A DNA stretch of 64,000 nucleotides from Datisca glomerata (lineage: Eukaryota; Streptophyta; Magnoliopsida; Cucurbitales; Datiscaceae), in assembly GCA_003255025.1 (NCBI GenBank), contig QANY01013371.1, positions 827,263 through 891,262 of the forward strand, read 5' to 3'. Numbering within the stretch: the stretch's first letter is position 1; every line of letters starts with the position of its first letter. Shown here in pieces: positions 51,111 to 63,339 of the stretch. The notes beneath the pieces were generated by a model. The model was not told where the DNA came from and made no database searches. It saw only the letters and a list, made by a program, of their open reading frames with translations. The position numbers and the translations under genes were made by a program.

Positions 51111-52481
51111 ATGGGCACAATTACATCTAGCATAGAATCCCTTAAACCCTCTTCAAATCCTCTGCTGCCACCTCCTCCTCCGCTTACTTCCTCGACTGCT
51201 CGATTCGAGACCGTCAATGGATCGCACCAGTTTAAGATCAATGGCTACTCACTCACCAAGGGAATGGGAATCGGAAAATACATCACATCCGACACTTTCG
51301 TGGTCGGAGGGTACGCATGGGCTGTATATTTCTATCCAGACGGGAAGAGCGTTGAGGACAATGCGTCGTACGTCTCGGTTTTCATAGCGTTGGCTAGTGA
51401 GGGCACTGACGTAAGGGCGCTTTTTGAATTAACGCTTTTGGATCAAAGTGGGAAGGGTAATCACAAGGTGCATAGCCATTTTGAGAGGAGGCTCGAGGGC
51501 GGCCCGTATACGCTTAAATATCGCGGAAGCATGTGGTAAGCGTTGTGGTTCGTCAATCTGCATATTCTTTGGAAGAAATATCTATGTTTTGATTACTAAT
51601 TATGTTCTTGAATGTGGTGGATATATAGAGTTGCACAATTCCCAGTGAAGCTCTAGAGTTGCACAATTCCCAGTGAAGCTCTAGAGTTGCACAATTCCCA
51701 TTTGACTATTCCCTCATGCTTATTAGTTGGTTAAAGGATGGGCTTCCTCAGTTTACAACAGAACACTTTTGAGATCGCTTATTTTGTAAATGTAGTTTCA
51801 GAAAAATTAGATTGCGTCATATCAGCTTGGTATTCTCTATTTTATATACCGGTATTATCCAGTGCAACAGATGAATATGCTGTACCAAAATACAGTATAC
51901 TTAAGACCAAAAGACTTTCAAGTTCCAACTATTGACAAGTAAATAAGCAACGGTTCTAGTCCTCCATCATACTCTATAGTTTATACAAAAATATTATCTC
52001 ATCCTGAATTCTTTTTTTTTTTCACATCCTGGATTTCATATTTCAGTTGCTTTACTTAATTAGTTTTCCATTCTTGAATGTTGCAGGGGATATAAACGTT
52101 TTTTTAAAAGAACAGTCCTAGAAACATCAGACTTTCTCAAGGATGATTGCCTTTCAATTGATTGTGTTGTTGGTGTTGTTAAATCACATACTGAGGGGCC
52201 TAAGATCTACTCTATAAAAGTGCCGCCCTCTGATATCAGTCAACATTTTGGGAAGCTTTTAGAAATCGGAAAGTTTTCTGATGTGAATTTTGAAGTAGAT
52301 GGCGAAAACTTTGCTGCCCACAAGTTGGTTCTTGCAGCACGATCACCAGTGTTTAGAGCCCAACTTTTTGGACCACTGAAGGATCAAAATACTCACCGCA
52401 TAATAGTGGAAGACATGGAAGCTCCAGTGTTTAAGGTTCCCTCCCTCCCTCCCTCTCTCTCTCTCTCTCCCCCTCTCTCTC

Positions 52482-52530
<49 letters not shown>

Positions 52531-54098
52531 AGCATGATTCTCGATATATGAAGATCAATTCCTGTTTGTTCCCTTGGGTACATTTTCACTGTTTAACCTT
52601 GTATAGACAAAGTTTAGCTTTTTGGTCAGTTGGCTTTGTTGGGCAGGAAATATGGTGTCATTCAGGATGATCTTATATCGGGAATATCCTTAATCTTCTT
52701 CATTTTCAGTATCTTGTTTCTCACATATTATGTAAAACATTTGTTTGAGTCATCGTTGATGTTATCCTCTTGTCTCTTATTTGGTTCTTTGGAATTATGC
52801 GGCTATGCCAAAGTCTCAGTTCTAACCTCTTTGCATAAGTAGCTATGGCGTAACTCACAAGCATAACTGATTTAACTTCATTGACGGGACTTTTGTAGGC
52901 ATTACTCCATTTCATATACTGGGATGATCTACCAGACATGCAAGAGCTTGTTGGCTTGAACTCTAAGTGGGCTTCTACACTGATGGCTCAGCATCTTCTT
53001 GCAGCCTCAGACCGGTATGCATTAGACAGGCTAAGATTGCTTTGTGAGGTTAAACTTTGTGAGGGTATTGCCATAAACTCAGTGGCAACTACGCTGGCTT
53101 TGGCAGAGCAGCATCACTGTTCCCAACTAAAAGCCGCATGTCTAAAATTCATTGCGTTTCCTGAAAATTTGAAAGGTAGATACTTTAACCTCCCTGATTC
53201 ATGATAAGTAATGTCTTAGAATAATTTTTTTTAGAATGGCTTATCAAAAATTTATATTTTGTAGAATGGCTTAATTCTGTATGTATCTGTTTCTGTTGTG
53301 GATAGACCTAACTTTACCCCATTTGCTTAGAGGTGTTTTGAAGTAAGGCTTGTACCTTATATGTTGTGGGATTGCCATGTTGGTTGGTGCATAGGGAACG
53401 TCATCCAAGCAACTACATAATGTAGTTGCTAACATCAATTACATCTTTGGCACCGTATCGTGGCAATTTCTAACGAAGCATTGATAGCGCACTCAAACTT
53501 AGCGCGTGGTCTAGACTCTAAATGTTCCTCATCTCACACATATTACACTACATCTTAGGAAAGGACCAAGGGTCACTATTATATGTTTGTAGTGATATAC
53601 AAGTACTTGGTTTGTTTTCCTGATATAATAATGTTATTTAGATGTCAGAATGCTATTTTTCTTACTAGTACTGTTGATACATTCGTGGGGTTCCTTTTAT
53701 CAGTAATGACGAGTTCTTGGCTTGAAAGTCTCATTTGTCATTTTTTGCTATCATCTCCCACAAAGAACCCTACTTTCCTAATTTTTGTACGAAAATTGAG
53801 GTCAATTTCTGCTGTCAACATTGACTTGCATTTTTTTTTTTCATTCCTGGTCAATTTTTCACCCAAATATGACATTTAGAGTTGGGTACTTACTGCCTGG
53901 AATGTATTGTTTTCAGCTGTCATGCAAACAGATGGGTTTGAATACCTCAAGGAAAGCTGTCCTTGTGTTCTTACTGAACTACTACAATATGTAGCCAAGG
54001 TTGCTGAACATGCTGCTGTGGCTTGTGGATCCGGAAATGGGACTTTGTTAGACGGCAGCGATTTGAATGGAAGGCGTGTGAAGCGGAGGCTATATTGA
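51111..54098 (+). CDS. BTB/POZ and MATH domain protein (BPM type)
   Basis: Four exons: 51111-51535, 52087-52435, 52899-53175 and 53917-54098, all GT-AG, total 1233 bp, 410 aa plus stop. After a Pro/Ser-rich start comes a MATH domain (~32-165; [37 protein letters not shown]) and a BTB domain (~195-300; [29 protein letters not shown], split by intron 2). A BACK-like helical tail follows, ending in a basic stretch GRRVKRRLY that may be a nuclear signal. Arabidopsis BPM proteins use the BTB domain to bind CUL3 and the MATH domain to recruit targets such as ATHB6, ERF/RAP2.4 and MYB56, directing them to degradation. Length (~407 aa) and exon structure match the family. The ATG at 51111 is the first in frame. 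Confidence 0.95.
51628..51700. repeat. 28-bp tandem repeat in intron 1
   Basis: agttgcacaattcccagtga plus gctctag occurs 2.6 times in tandem. Confidence 0.92.
52437..52527. repeat. CT-rich microsatellite at the start of intron 2
   Basis: Immediately after the intron 2 donor (aag|gttccctccc) the plus strand is a run of ccct and ct units about 90 bp long. Confidence 0.95.
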
Positions 54099-54769
54099 CT
54101 TAGGAAAATCAGATGTCATATTTTTCCGCAGGAAAAAAATAATAATAAAAGAAGCTTTTCAGGTTTGTAGACATTTTTGTATTTTTTTTCCTAGCAGTGT
54201 CTAGCATAATGTATTTGAGTCGTTTTGCTTTCTGGTAATATCTTGTAACATGTAGATGTTTTTTTGTGTAATTTGCCACATTGTATTGTATTTTTGTTGT
54301 CTCCCGTCTTGTTTTGGTCTTGTTTTGGTTTGAAGAACACTTCTCACTGGTTGCATTTTTTTACTCTCTTCCTCGATCCCTCTCTATTCACGTCACAACC
54401 CATTCTCAAATTGACCACTTCTATGATACGATATGCATATCAATGTTGGTATCTGATCAACTGTCTACGATAAACAAGCTAATACTGTTATCTAATCAAT
54501 TGTTTGAAGCTCCCCCTGAACCCATATATGAACCCATTTTCAAGCAGGGGTAGCCACCCAGATCACATCGGAAAGGTCACCAGGCTAGAAATCACACAAT
54601 CTCGTACTAAATATTAAAACCAACTTATTATTATGATAAGCAAATTACACATATAAAAGTACCACGGATATCTCCAACCATAAAAGATGGAATGCACAAA
54701 TAATCTACGACTAATGAGTCAAAGAAGCTTAACCGAGTGCTTAGATGGAGGTTCAAATAGCCATATCAT
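54099..54769. other. Convergent 3' flanks
   Basis: The 3'UTR of the plus-strand MATH-BTB gene meets the 3'UTR of the minus-strand hydrolase gene ending at 54770. Overlapping plus-strand open stretches here have no protein resemblance that I recognise. Confidence 0.5.
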
Positions 54770-57557
54770 TTACTTAACATGCTTAGCGAACCACTCCAAC
54801 AAGTTCTGATGAGCCTCGTTTGCACACTTGCAAGCCGCTTCATCTTCAACGTTGTATCTCACAGTCCATCCATGTGCAACTTTTGGAAATACCTTTACGA
54901 AGCAATCAACCTGCAAACAGCCATAAATATCCCTTATTTCCCATCTTTATATGCAAAGCATCAGTTGCATCATAGAGAAGTAATGCAAGAAAATGTTCAA
55001 ATTTGCATCAGTAAGTGCAGTGCAGAGGACGAGGAAAGAACATAATGAAGAGGATTATATCTTATTCCATATGAAGTTCACATGAATAGAATTCCAATTC
55101 TCTAACCAAAACCAACAGTAGCCAGCCAGTAATCTTTTATAGTAAGAAATGAAAATACACTGGATATTTCTAGTTATGCAAGTTTTAATTAAACTCACAA
55201 CAGCTGGAGAATTCAAATCTCGGATAATGAATGCGAACGACTTTAAAAGAAAAGAGTAAAACAGTCTCACTACCTCGGGTTTCTTAGCCAAGACCTCTTC
55301 AAACTGCTTCACGAGTTCTGGTGGAGACATCTGGTCAATCTCAGCTCCGAGTATAGCAATCGGTACTTTAACACCTGAAAATTACATCAATTATGTATCA
55401 CTACACTATGTTCTGTTGTTTTAGCACGGTATCGTAAATGACTAAATGAGCGATCTGATTCGGCCATCTGTATACTTCAATGTTACTTTATCATCATATT
55501 TTTGAACTTAAAATAAAATTTTGATAAACCATCATCATAATTGTCATGAAACACACAACCTAAACCACAGAAGACACAAGTTAACTGAAATTCATACCTT
55601 TGATGTCATCCACAGTGACAAGTGAAGGATGTAACAGCACAGCAGCTTGGATAAGCTCCCACTTTGCAAGTTCAACCACAACTTTTGCTGAGGAGAGGAG
55701 AGGAGACCAGACAAATTTTATTAAATTTCCAACTCATGCACTATAAGACTGCTTTCGATGAAAATACGGAAATATAACAAGGTCTGAGAATAACAAGGAA
55801 GACAATAAGAGATATGGGGGAAGAATCTACTTACCACCCCAGCAAAAGCCTGCAGCCCCAATTGAAGAAATACCTTTGCCTTTTAGAGCTTCAATGACTG
55901 GTTTTGCATCTTCAAAACCCTTATCCTATAAAACTTGCACTTTAATATTTAGAAATAGTGCATATTCAACAGTTCTCTAGCAGTCTACGTAATTTACAGA
56001 TAACAGGGTTTACTATTATCCTGTTTCTAAAGAAATCAAGGCAAGGGATATACAGATATTTTATAAATGCTCAAAATGTGAAACACCCGCTCCTGTTTTG
56101 ACTGCTATTCCAACAGAGGAAGTAGAAGCCCATTTTAACACACAGTATTTGAACATAAACAACTTTGAGGTGTAATTGGTAAGCTAGAACAAACCGTTCC
56201 ATGATCTTGTAACCAAACTTTTATAGGCCTATTAGCATCGCTAGGTACATATGGATCTCCATATAAGAAATCAGGGACTGCAACATAGAATCCAGCAGCT
56301 GAAATCTTGTCTGCAAGCTTCCTTTACAGTTGAAAGCAGCTGAAATTAGTTTCCAAACGAGTACAAAACGATGTAGGAAAAACTTTTCACAATATTCATG
56401 TCAACTTTGTATCTCGTTTGCATTATCATTTATCACATACCGTCCCTAAATGTTGCAGAGGGCTGTACTCATTGATCTTGCAGTTTAAAATCAATCAAGT
56501 CATGTAACTTCTACTATATGAAAACGTAAGGTATAAAAACTACAGAAACTGTAAATGCTGGGAACATAGTGTAGGACAGAAAGAGAATATCACAAACAAG
56601 AAAGAGAGCTTTAGTAGTGAAACAGGAGTCGTTCTATATATGTATTTGTGGAGGCGTCCAAATCCCCATATAGTAAGTCACCAATTTGACCACACAGACA
56701 TACTTCCCTTTGGAATGAAAGAAACAATATAATTCAAATATCTTCACGACGGGAGAAATTAGTGTCATCCAGTAAAACCCAGGAAGCATCTATTCATTTA
56801 AATCTTACAGTCAATACACATGAGAATTAGACATACCTTAAGTTCGGAGCTTCGTATCCTGCAGGATAAATCAAGTATGAAAAGTCAAAAAAGATGCAGA
56901 TTATAACTGATAACATCCGTACGTAACAGATTCAATGAAAATCTCATTATGTCACCTGCATAAGAAAAAGAAAAGAAAATACAACATTTGGAACAGGAAA
57001 AGAGCAAAGCCAAGAACATGATGACATTGTTAAAGCAGAGGTTTGAAAACGCAAAGCGGAGCATAAGTTTCCAAACTTCCCGGAGCCAAGTAGAGATCAT
57101 GAATCTATATAGACAACTTTGAAAATTCCAAAGAGAAAAGTTCAACCTTGACAACAAATAATAAGTAGGGATGAAAGTCCATGCCAACTAAAAACCAGCA
57201 AACATATCTTATCACATGCAAAATTCAACAAACTAAACAAGTAGTCGTCACTAACCAAAAATTAAATTTCTCACTGTATTAAAAGCAAAACCCAGATAGA
57301 AATCAAAATTACACAGTGCGAATAATAACCCAGATTATAGAATCAAGGGGAAAAGGTATTTCTAATTGCAGTTAATAAAATGAGAAAGAATGAAGAAATG
57401 GGAATGCACCATAAACATCAGAAACAAGAAGGATGGCGAGCTTGGAGTCAGGGGAGCCAGAGACGTAGGTGTTGAGGCCACCAAGTTGTTCGACATGACC
57501 AGACCCACTGTTTGGGTTGAGAGTTGGTGGATTTGAGCAGCACTGAGGGCCTGACAT
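54770..57557 (-). CDS. Dienelactone hydrolase family protein, tandem copy 1
   Basis: Seven exons on minus: 57557-57410, 56858-56837 (a 22-bp microexon), 56321-56195, 55925-55835, 55687-55598, 55374-55274 and 54910-54770. All GT-AG; total 720 bp, 239 aa plus stop. It begins MSGPQCCSNPP. Alpha/beta-hydrolase features are the nucleophile elbow AGFCWGG (Cys), the Asp in GAEIDQMSPPE and the His in VAHGWTVRY, the Cys-Asp-His triad of the dienelactone hydrolase family. Plant members are often labelled endo-1,3;1,4-beta-D-glucanase-like or carboxymethylenebutenolidase-like; the true substrate is unknown. The next gene upstream (60775-58510) is a tandem paralogue with identical exon lengths. Confidence 0.93.
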
Positions 57558-58509
57558 CCTCTCCTTCTCTCTCTCGAATCGGTGACACACTTTTCACTCT
57601 CCTTTTGCCAATCTAGATGGTCACCAGACAGAGGCGGTGTCTGGTGGACCGGAGTGGTTCTAGTATGTTCATCAGAAAAAAGGTTACAACTTTATTCATA
57701 GTTGCGTCATCTAGCACGTCATATATTTATGAACATTAAATGAAATTTGTAGCGGTCTTCTTGTGTGTACAATCTCAGTCCTCTTATATGGTTGGTCTCA
57801 CTGTGCACGATTGGGATCAGACAATCATCGTCAATGAACAATTGGGATCGCACTGTCGTTAGCATGGCTCTTATCTGAATTATCGTTATAGTTAATCCTG
57901 ACATGGTATTTGATTAGGTTTACTAATGTTAACCCGTAAAGACTCTCTTATTACTTGCGTCTCTGGAGTATTAGACATTTTCTCTGGTGTAATGTCAACA
58001 CGGTGGGTAATTATGACATTAAAGTCATGATTATGTTTATCATTACTGATGAAGAAAATGATAAAGCTAACCATTACAATTATTCAAATTCTGAGTGCTG
58101 CAAGAACATTCAATACATGTCATATGGTAAAAGGAAAGGTCGAAGTTTTCAATACTTAGATATGCAACACAACAAATCTGGGAACAGATTTTTGCTTGAT
58201 ATGCTGAGATCTCTTTCATAATGGAAGAAACTGAAATAGTAGTAGCATTCATTCACATCTGATTTTCTCACTGTCTGAAACAAATAATCTATATTTTTCA
58301 CTACAGATTACAGAGGGTAATTATAAACTTCCATTGCTTCAATCAGGCAGTTTTGTTCTGCACTTAAAACAACTATGATTATTGAACTACAACTCAAACT
58401 CGCAAACGAATAGTTAAATAAATATACAGACAAGCTGTATATGCAGTTATGTATGATTGCCTAGACTTGCAAACATGTTGCTGTCCTGTTACATAAAACA
58501 GGAAAAAAA
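57558..58509. other. Intergenic between the tandem hydrolase genes
   Basis: The promoter and short leader of copy 1 lie next to 57557; the 3'UTR of copy 2 lies next to 58510. No other feature supported. Confidence 0.5.
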
Positions 58510-60775
58510 TTACTTGACATATTTTTTGAACCAACTTAACATGTCTACATATGCCTCTTCTGCACATTTGATGGCTGATTCGTCCTCATCGTCGTATCTC
58601 ACCGTCCATCCATGACACATTCCTGGGAATATTTTCACAAAGCTCTCCACCTGAAAAATATATATAAACACACAGGTTAAAAGTGAAGCTTTTGATCATT
58701 TCCCAACATGTATGACAGAAGCTAATAGATATAAAGTTATTACAGTATCAAATTTGGGTATGGGTGGTTGGTTTGGGGTTGGGGGGAGGGGGTTATACCT
58801 CACATTTCTCAGATAAGATGTTGCCAAAGTGTTTCAATTGCTCAGGTGGGGAAGCTTGGTCAATTTCAGCTCCCAATATAGCAGTAGGAACCTTAACCTC
58901 TGAAAAAGAACAACCCTCAGCCACAGAATGTCAGAAATAGCTTGAAAAAGTAGGAACTTACTTTTGATATCTTCCTCGGTTAACCAACCAGGATGCAACA
59001 CAACTGCAGCTTGGAAGTCATCCGAGCTTGCCAGTTTCACCACTACCACACCTGAATCAGAAAGCCAATTTAAGTAGCTGGCAAATCCGCCACTCTAAAC
59101 GAGAACTTTCATAAGGAATAGGGACCAAGTTATTGCCAGTTAATTTTGTGAAGCATATATCACTTGCCTCCCCAGCAAAAACCAGCAACTCCTATGGAAG
59201 AAAAGCCTTTACTCTTTAAATCAACAATCACTGCTTTGGCATCTGCACATCCTTTATCCTAGAAGGAAAAACACTTTCAAATAATTACAAATTCACAACT
59301 AAGCCTACTGGTTTCACCACTCATGGAACAGACACGGAAAGAGTCGGTAAACTACCACCTAAAATGAGCATAGCTGTAAAAGAGTTCATAAATTTGGAAA
59401 AAGTCTGGCCAATTTCTTTATCATAATATACGTTCTTGTTCATTGGTCTTGCTTAAGTATTTTTATGTGCCACTATCAAAATTTACATATCGGTTGCAAC
59501 AACTAAGTGTATTTATTATGAAATTATTCAAATTTAACCCAACTCCTGCATAAACTTGGACAGATGTGAAATGGTTTTGACTATTATATGAGGATGAGAT
59601 GCATTACTACATTTATTTTCTTGACTCTTCAGAGATGCGGCTGTTCAGAAAGAAACTAACCGTGCCATGAGCCTTTTTCCATTCTTCTCGACTGAAATTC
59701 GGGTTATCAAAATCAGCTGGCTCACCGAAAAAGAAATCGGGAACCACTACAAAAAACCCATTCTCAGCAATTTTGTCTGCGAGTTTCCTACGTAGAGAGT
59801 AGAAATTTTGCTTCATAAGAGAAACATAGATCATGTAGAAGAAGCCCCGAGACACCATTGGGCCTAAGTGATGGTGATGCAGCAGTTAATGCTTAATTTA
59901 TTTATTTCCCGTATCTTCCCCAGTGAGGACGATGCAATGACGAATAATTACGACATTGTTGTAACCTTTTCTTGCTTAATTCTGATTGGAAATTGAAATC
60001 CCATCATTTCGTCCTCACCACACACTTCACTATCACTGTGATGTTCATTATTAACAATTCATTTAGATATTACTTCCTAAACTTATACAAAGATAGTAAG
60101 GTATTCCCGTCTATTCTGAAGTTTCTGGCGAACAGAACAAATATAGAATCCCCGAAAAGATGAAGATGCTTCCTCCATTGTTTATCCAAGCAAACTAAAC
60201 CGTTACATTTACCGGAATGACTTTAGAAACTATGATCCATGAGCACAGATAATAAACTTATGCGATATTGCAGATCGTGCAGAGACGTGATTTGTGGATT
60301 AGGAGTTGAGACAACATACCTGATCTTTGGTGCTTCATATCCTGCGCATTGTTTCAGACAACAAATAAACTAATTAAAAAGGCCCAAAGCTAAGAAAGTA
60401 GTTACAAACTAATATCAAATGTCCCCAACACAAAAATTCCCAATTTGATCTCCATGTTTTCAAAGAAATACACATAAAACACAAAAATAAAAACAAAACA
60501 GCATTCCTATCTGAAATAATAGAGCAGGCATTCTTTCACAATAAACCCAGAGAGTTACAGGATCCGATGTAATAGCACCTAACAATTTGATAAATCATCA
60601 TTATGAAGAAGGAGAAGAGGGTTTTACCGAAAACGTCAGTAACTAGAAGAATGGCAAGTTTTGAATCGGGAGAGCCAGTGGCATAGGTTTTAAGGCCTGC
60701 AAGCTCCTGGATGGTGCCGGCTCCACACGTGGAGCTCAAGCTTGGTGGGTTCTCGAAGCACTGAGAACTCGACAT
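58510..60775 (-). CDS. Dienelactone hydrolase family protein, tandem copy 2
   Basis: Seven exons on minus: 60775-60628, 60341-60320 (22-bp microexon), 59787-59661, 59258-59168, 59051-58962, 58899-58799 and 58650-58510. Lengths 148, 22, 127, 91, 90, 101, 141 are the same as in copy 1; total 239 aa. It starts MSSSQCFENPPS; the ATG at 60775 aligns with the copy 1 start, so the upstream in-frame ATG at 60844 is not used here. Triad motifs: AGFCWGG, GAEIDQASPPE, CHGWTVRY. Intron 4 begins gag|gcaagtga, so it must use a GC-AG donor, whereas copy 1 has GTAAGT at the same place. Exon 5 ends ATCAAAA|gtaag, giving Lys where copy 1 has Gly. Same family and unknown substrate as copy 1. Confidence 0.92.
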
Positions 60776-61400
60776 TTTTACAGTTGTTGAAGCAACAAAG
60801 CAAGATTCCCAAGTTCTGTGAGATGAGAATTGGTATCTGATCACAGAGTGGAGGAAAAGAAATCAAAGTTTTATGGGAATGGAAACCATTGGTCGAGAAA
60901 ACGTCACGGCGTAGGTCATATCACTTCTGTGATCCAGCATCACTAAAACGTGGCATCAAATCATTAAAAAAATGAGAAATTTCCTTGAAAAAGTTCCAAG
61001 CTTTATTCGACGCCATTATCAAATTTTTATTCTGCATTATTGATTGTATCTATATAATTCGTATGTTTGACTTTACAGTACGGTACTAAGGAAGCAAATA
61101 AGCTATCACTGTTTCTTTTCCAACATGAGCTTGGTGAGATCTTGTACATCCAATAAAGAATTTAAATCTGATTATCACGAAAATAAAAGAAATTATTTTT
61201 TTAACTTTTTTATCGGATCTATCAACAATCAAATTATAACGAATTATCTTATGTTTACCTCAATAAAAAAGAATCGTGATCCATGATTTGATCTACATAT
61301 TAAAAGATACATTCTATAAATATAATATAGCGCAAATATCACCATTCACTTCTCTAATTTGTCTTAGTTACACACATGTGCTCACTTTATTATATATTTT
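60776..61400. promoter_or_regulatory. Upstream region of hydrolase copy 2
   Basis: The leader and promoter of the minus-strand gene lie next to 60775, then AT-rich DNA up to the MULE. No specific motif assigned. Confidence 0.35.
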
Positions 61401-62199
61401 AGGGAAATTTATAATTTTCTATCATTTTTGGTGGGTATATTGAACAAAATATCCATTTTTTTCTTAAATTACAGGGATGGACGAAAATTGCACGTTCTAC
61501 AGCTGGAGCAGTTAAAACTCTATTATTTCTCTATTTTGCCCTTCTCTATCGCGAGCTGTGGATTTTCAAATTTGGCAACCATACTGTAACGCGTTTCTTC
61601 CTTCCTCATCGGAAGAAGTCATAATTTCTGAACAACCCTATTGCAACGATCTTTTTTTTCGAGCTAATATTATTTTCGGATTCAAGCCTTCTGTTTTTGG
61701 CGAACTGCTGCTGTTTTACGACGAGCTGCTGGTGGTTCTTCTTCTCCGGCGAGCTGTTTTCGTCGCCTTTTCTGTTTATTTTTCTTCGGCGAGGTGAGTT
61801 ATATTTCTTGATTTTCCACATTATTAAGTTTTTCTTTACAATTTCTTATTTTATATTGTTCAGAAATTTTGTGATTTACATTGCACATTCTTGCAATTTC
61901 GTTATTTCCAGATTTTCTAAGTAGAAAATTTATGATTGTTTATCTTCTTTGATTGTTAATTTTCTATGTATTTTTTCTACATTGATTTGTTCTTTTAGTT
62001 TGTGTTATTGTTTAGAAAATGTTCTTGTGAGATTATGTACATTATTTTATTTGAGTCTATGTATTTTCTTTGTTATTCCGTGTTATTGTTAGGAAGTATA
62101 TTTCTTACTTCTTTTCAGACAAACATTATTCTAAGTCTTGCTTCTGTATACTGGAAACTAAATCATATACTGTCAGTATCAATTTTATGTATCGTCTTT

Positions 62200-62820
62200 T
62201 GAAAATGAAGCTTACACCATCGGCTGAGGAATATTTGAGGGATGAGTTTATAGTTGCTCGAACTATGTCAGTATGTGTCATGTATTTTATTTAGTTACTA
62301 TATGATTTTATTTTAACATAATGGTTATGTGTAACTTATTTTTACGGCTTTTCAGGTTGGTTCATCCGATATAAATGAATTTCATGTTAGCCATGGTGGT
62401 GTCATGCATGTTTTGAACTTGAGTAGTCGTACGTGTTCTTGTCGGAGGTGGGATTTGGATCATATCCTATATGTTCATGCTTGTGCTGTCTTTTGCATTC
62501 GAAATTTGAGTTCATATTCATAGGTTAGTGATTGTTTTTCAAGTACGGAATACGCTTCAACCTATAAAGAGGCCGTTCACCCATTAGAAAATTGGAGCAT
62601 GTTACATATTCAGGATGAAGGTCAATTGAAGATACTACCTCCAGATGTGAGATGTTCAACTGGGAGATCGAAGAAACAACATATTCCTTCTATATGTGAA
62701 ACTAGGCGACATGTGAAGCGTGGTCTTTGTGGTCAATTTGGTCACAATCAGAAAACATGCAAGAACTCAATTCGTGCTTCCTCTTCTAGGAGTAGCATGT
62801 ATACACAATTATCATTTTAA
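62200..62820 (+). pseudogene. mudrA-type transposase C-terminus
   Basis: The pieces are LTPSAEEYLRDEFIVARTMS, a GT-AG intron at 62271-62355, VGSSDINEFHVSHGG, then NLSSRTCSCRRWDLDHI and HACAVFCIRNLSSYS (SWIM zinc finger, C-x-C...C/H-x-H form), and a tail RHVKRGLCGQFGHNQKTCKN (CCHC-like knuckle). An in-frame TAG at 62521 interrupts the frame after LSSYS. The MuDR and DDE parts are absent. Close relative of the minus-strand sequence at 46000-46250. Inactive. Confidence 0.78.
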
Positions 62821-63114
62821 CATTTGATATTATTAATTTTGTACTTTTATTATTACATTCTTTTTTATAAGTCTTAATGCAAGTTAATTTTTTGTTGACA
62901 AACTTTCATCGAAGTTGTATTTTTATTGTTCATTTCAATTTAATTGTTTCTTGAAATTGACTATTTGAATATGCTTATTTTACGTGCACTTTTTTCATTG
63001 ATAGGCAGTTTTTAGGCAGGTTTTTAAAACTGTCATGTCTCTAATAGTTGTATAGAGCTCGTCATACAATTATGTACCTTGTGTATCTAATTTATATACC
63101 GTCCTAATTTGAAC

Positions 63115-63175
63115 TGAAAATGGGTTACCAATTTTTACATGATACCCCCAAATAATCCAGCTCTTGCACAATAAA
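63115..63175. repeat. MULE intergenic block, inverted copy
   Basis: The inverse strand carries ttgtgcaagagctgg, then tgatgtaaaaattgg..acc, as at 45728-45780. Confidence 0.6.
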
Positions 63176-63339
63176 TCATACAATATAACAGCACTCAATT
63201 ATATATTTAAATACTTCTAGAATTCTATAAACATATTCATAAGCATTCATATAACGGTATCTTAGGAACTTGTTAAAAATCCATATTGAACACAAATCCA
63301 TATCAAATTCTTTAAAACACAAATCCAAAATCCACTAAT

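Noticed and set aside
60776..60844. Upstream in-frame start at 60844 for hydrolase copy 2
   Set aside because: The ATG at 60775 aligns with the copy 1 start (MSGPQ/MSSSQ) and gives the same exon 1 length; the added residues resemble leader sequence.
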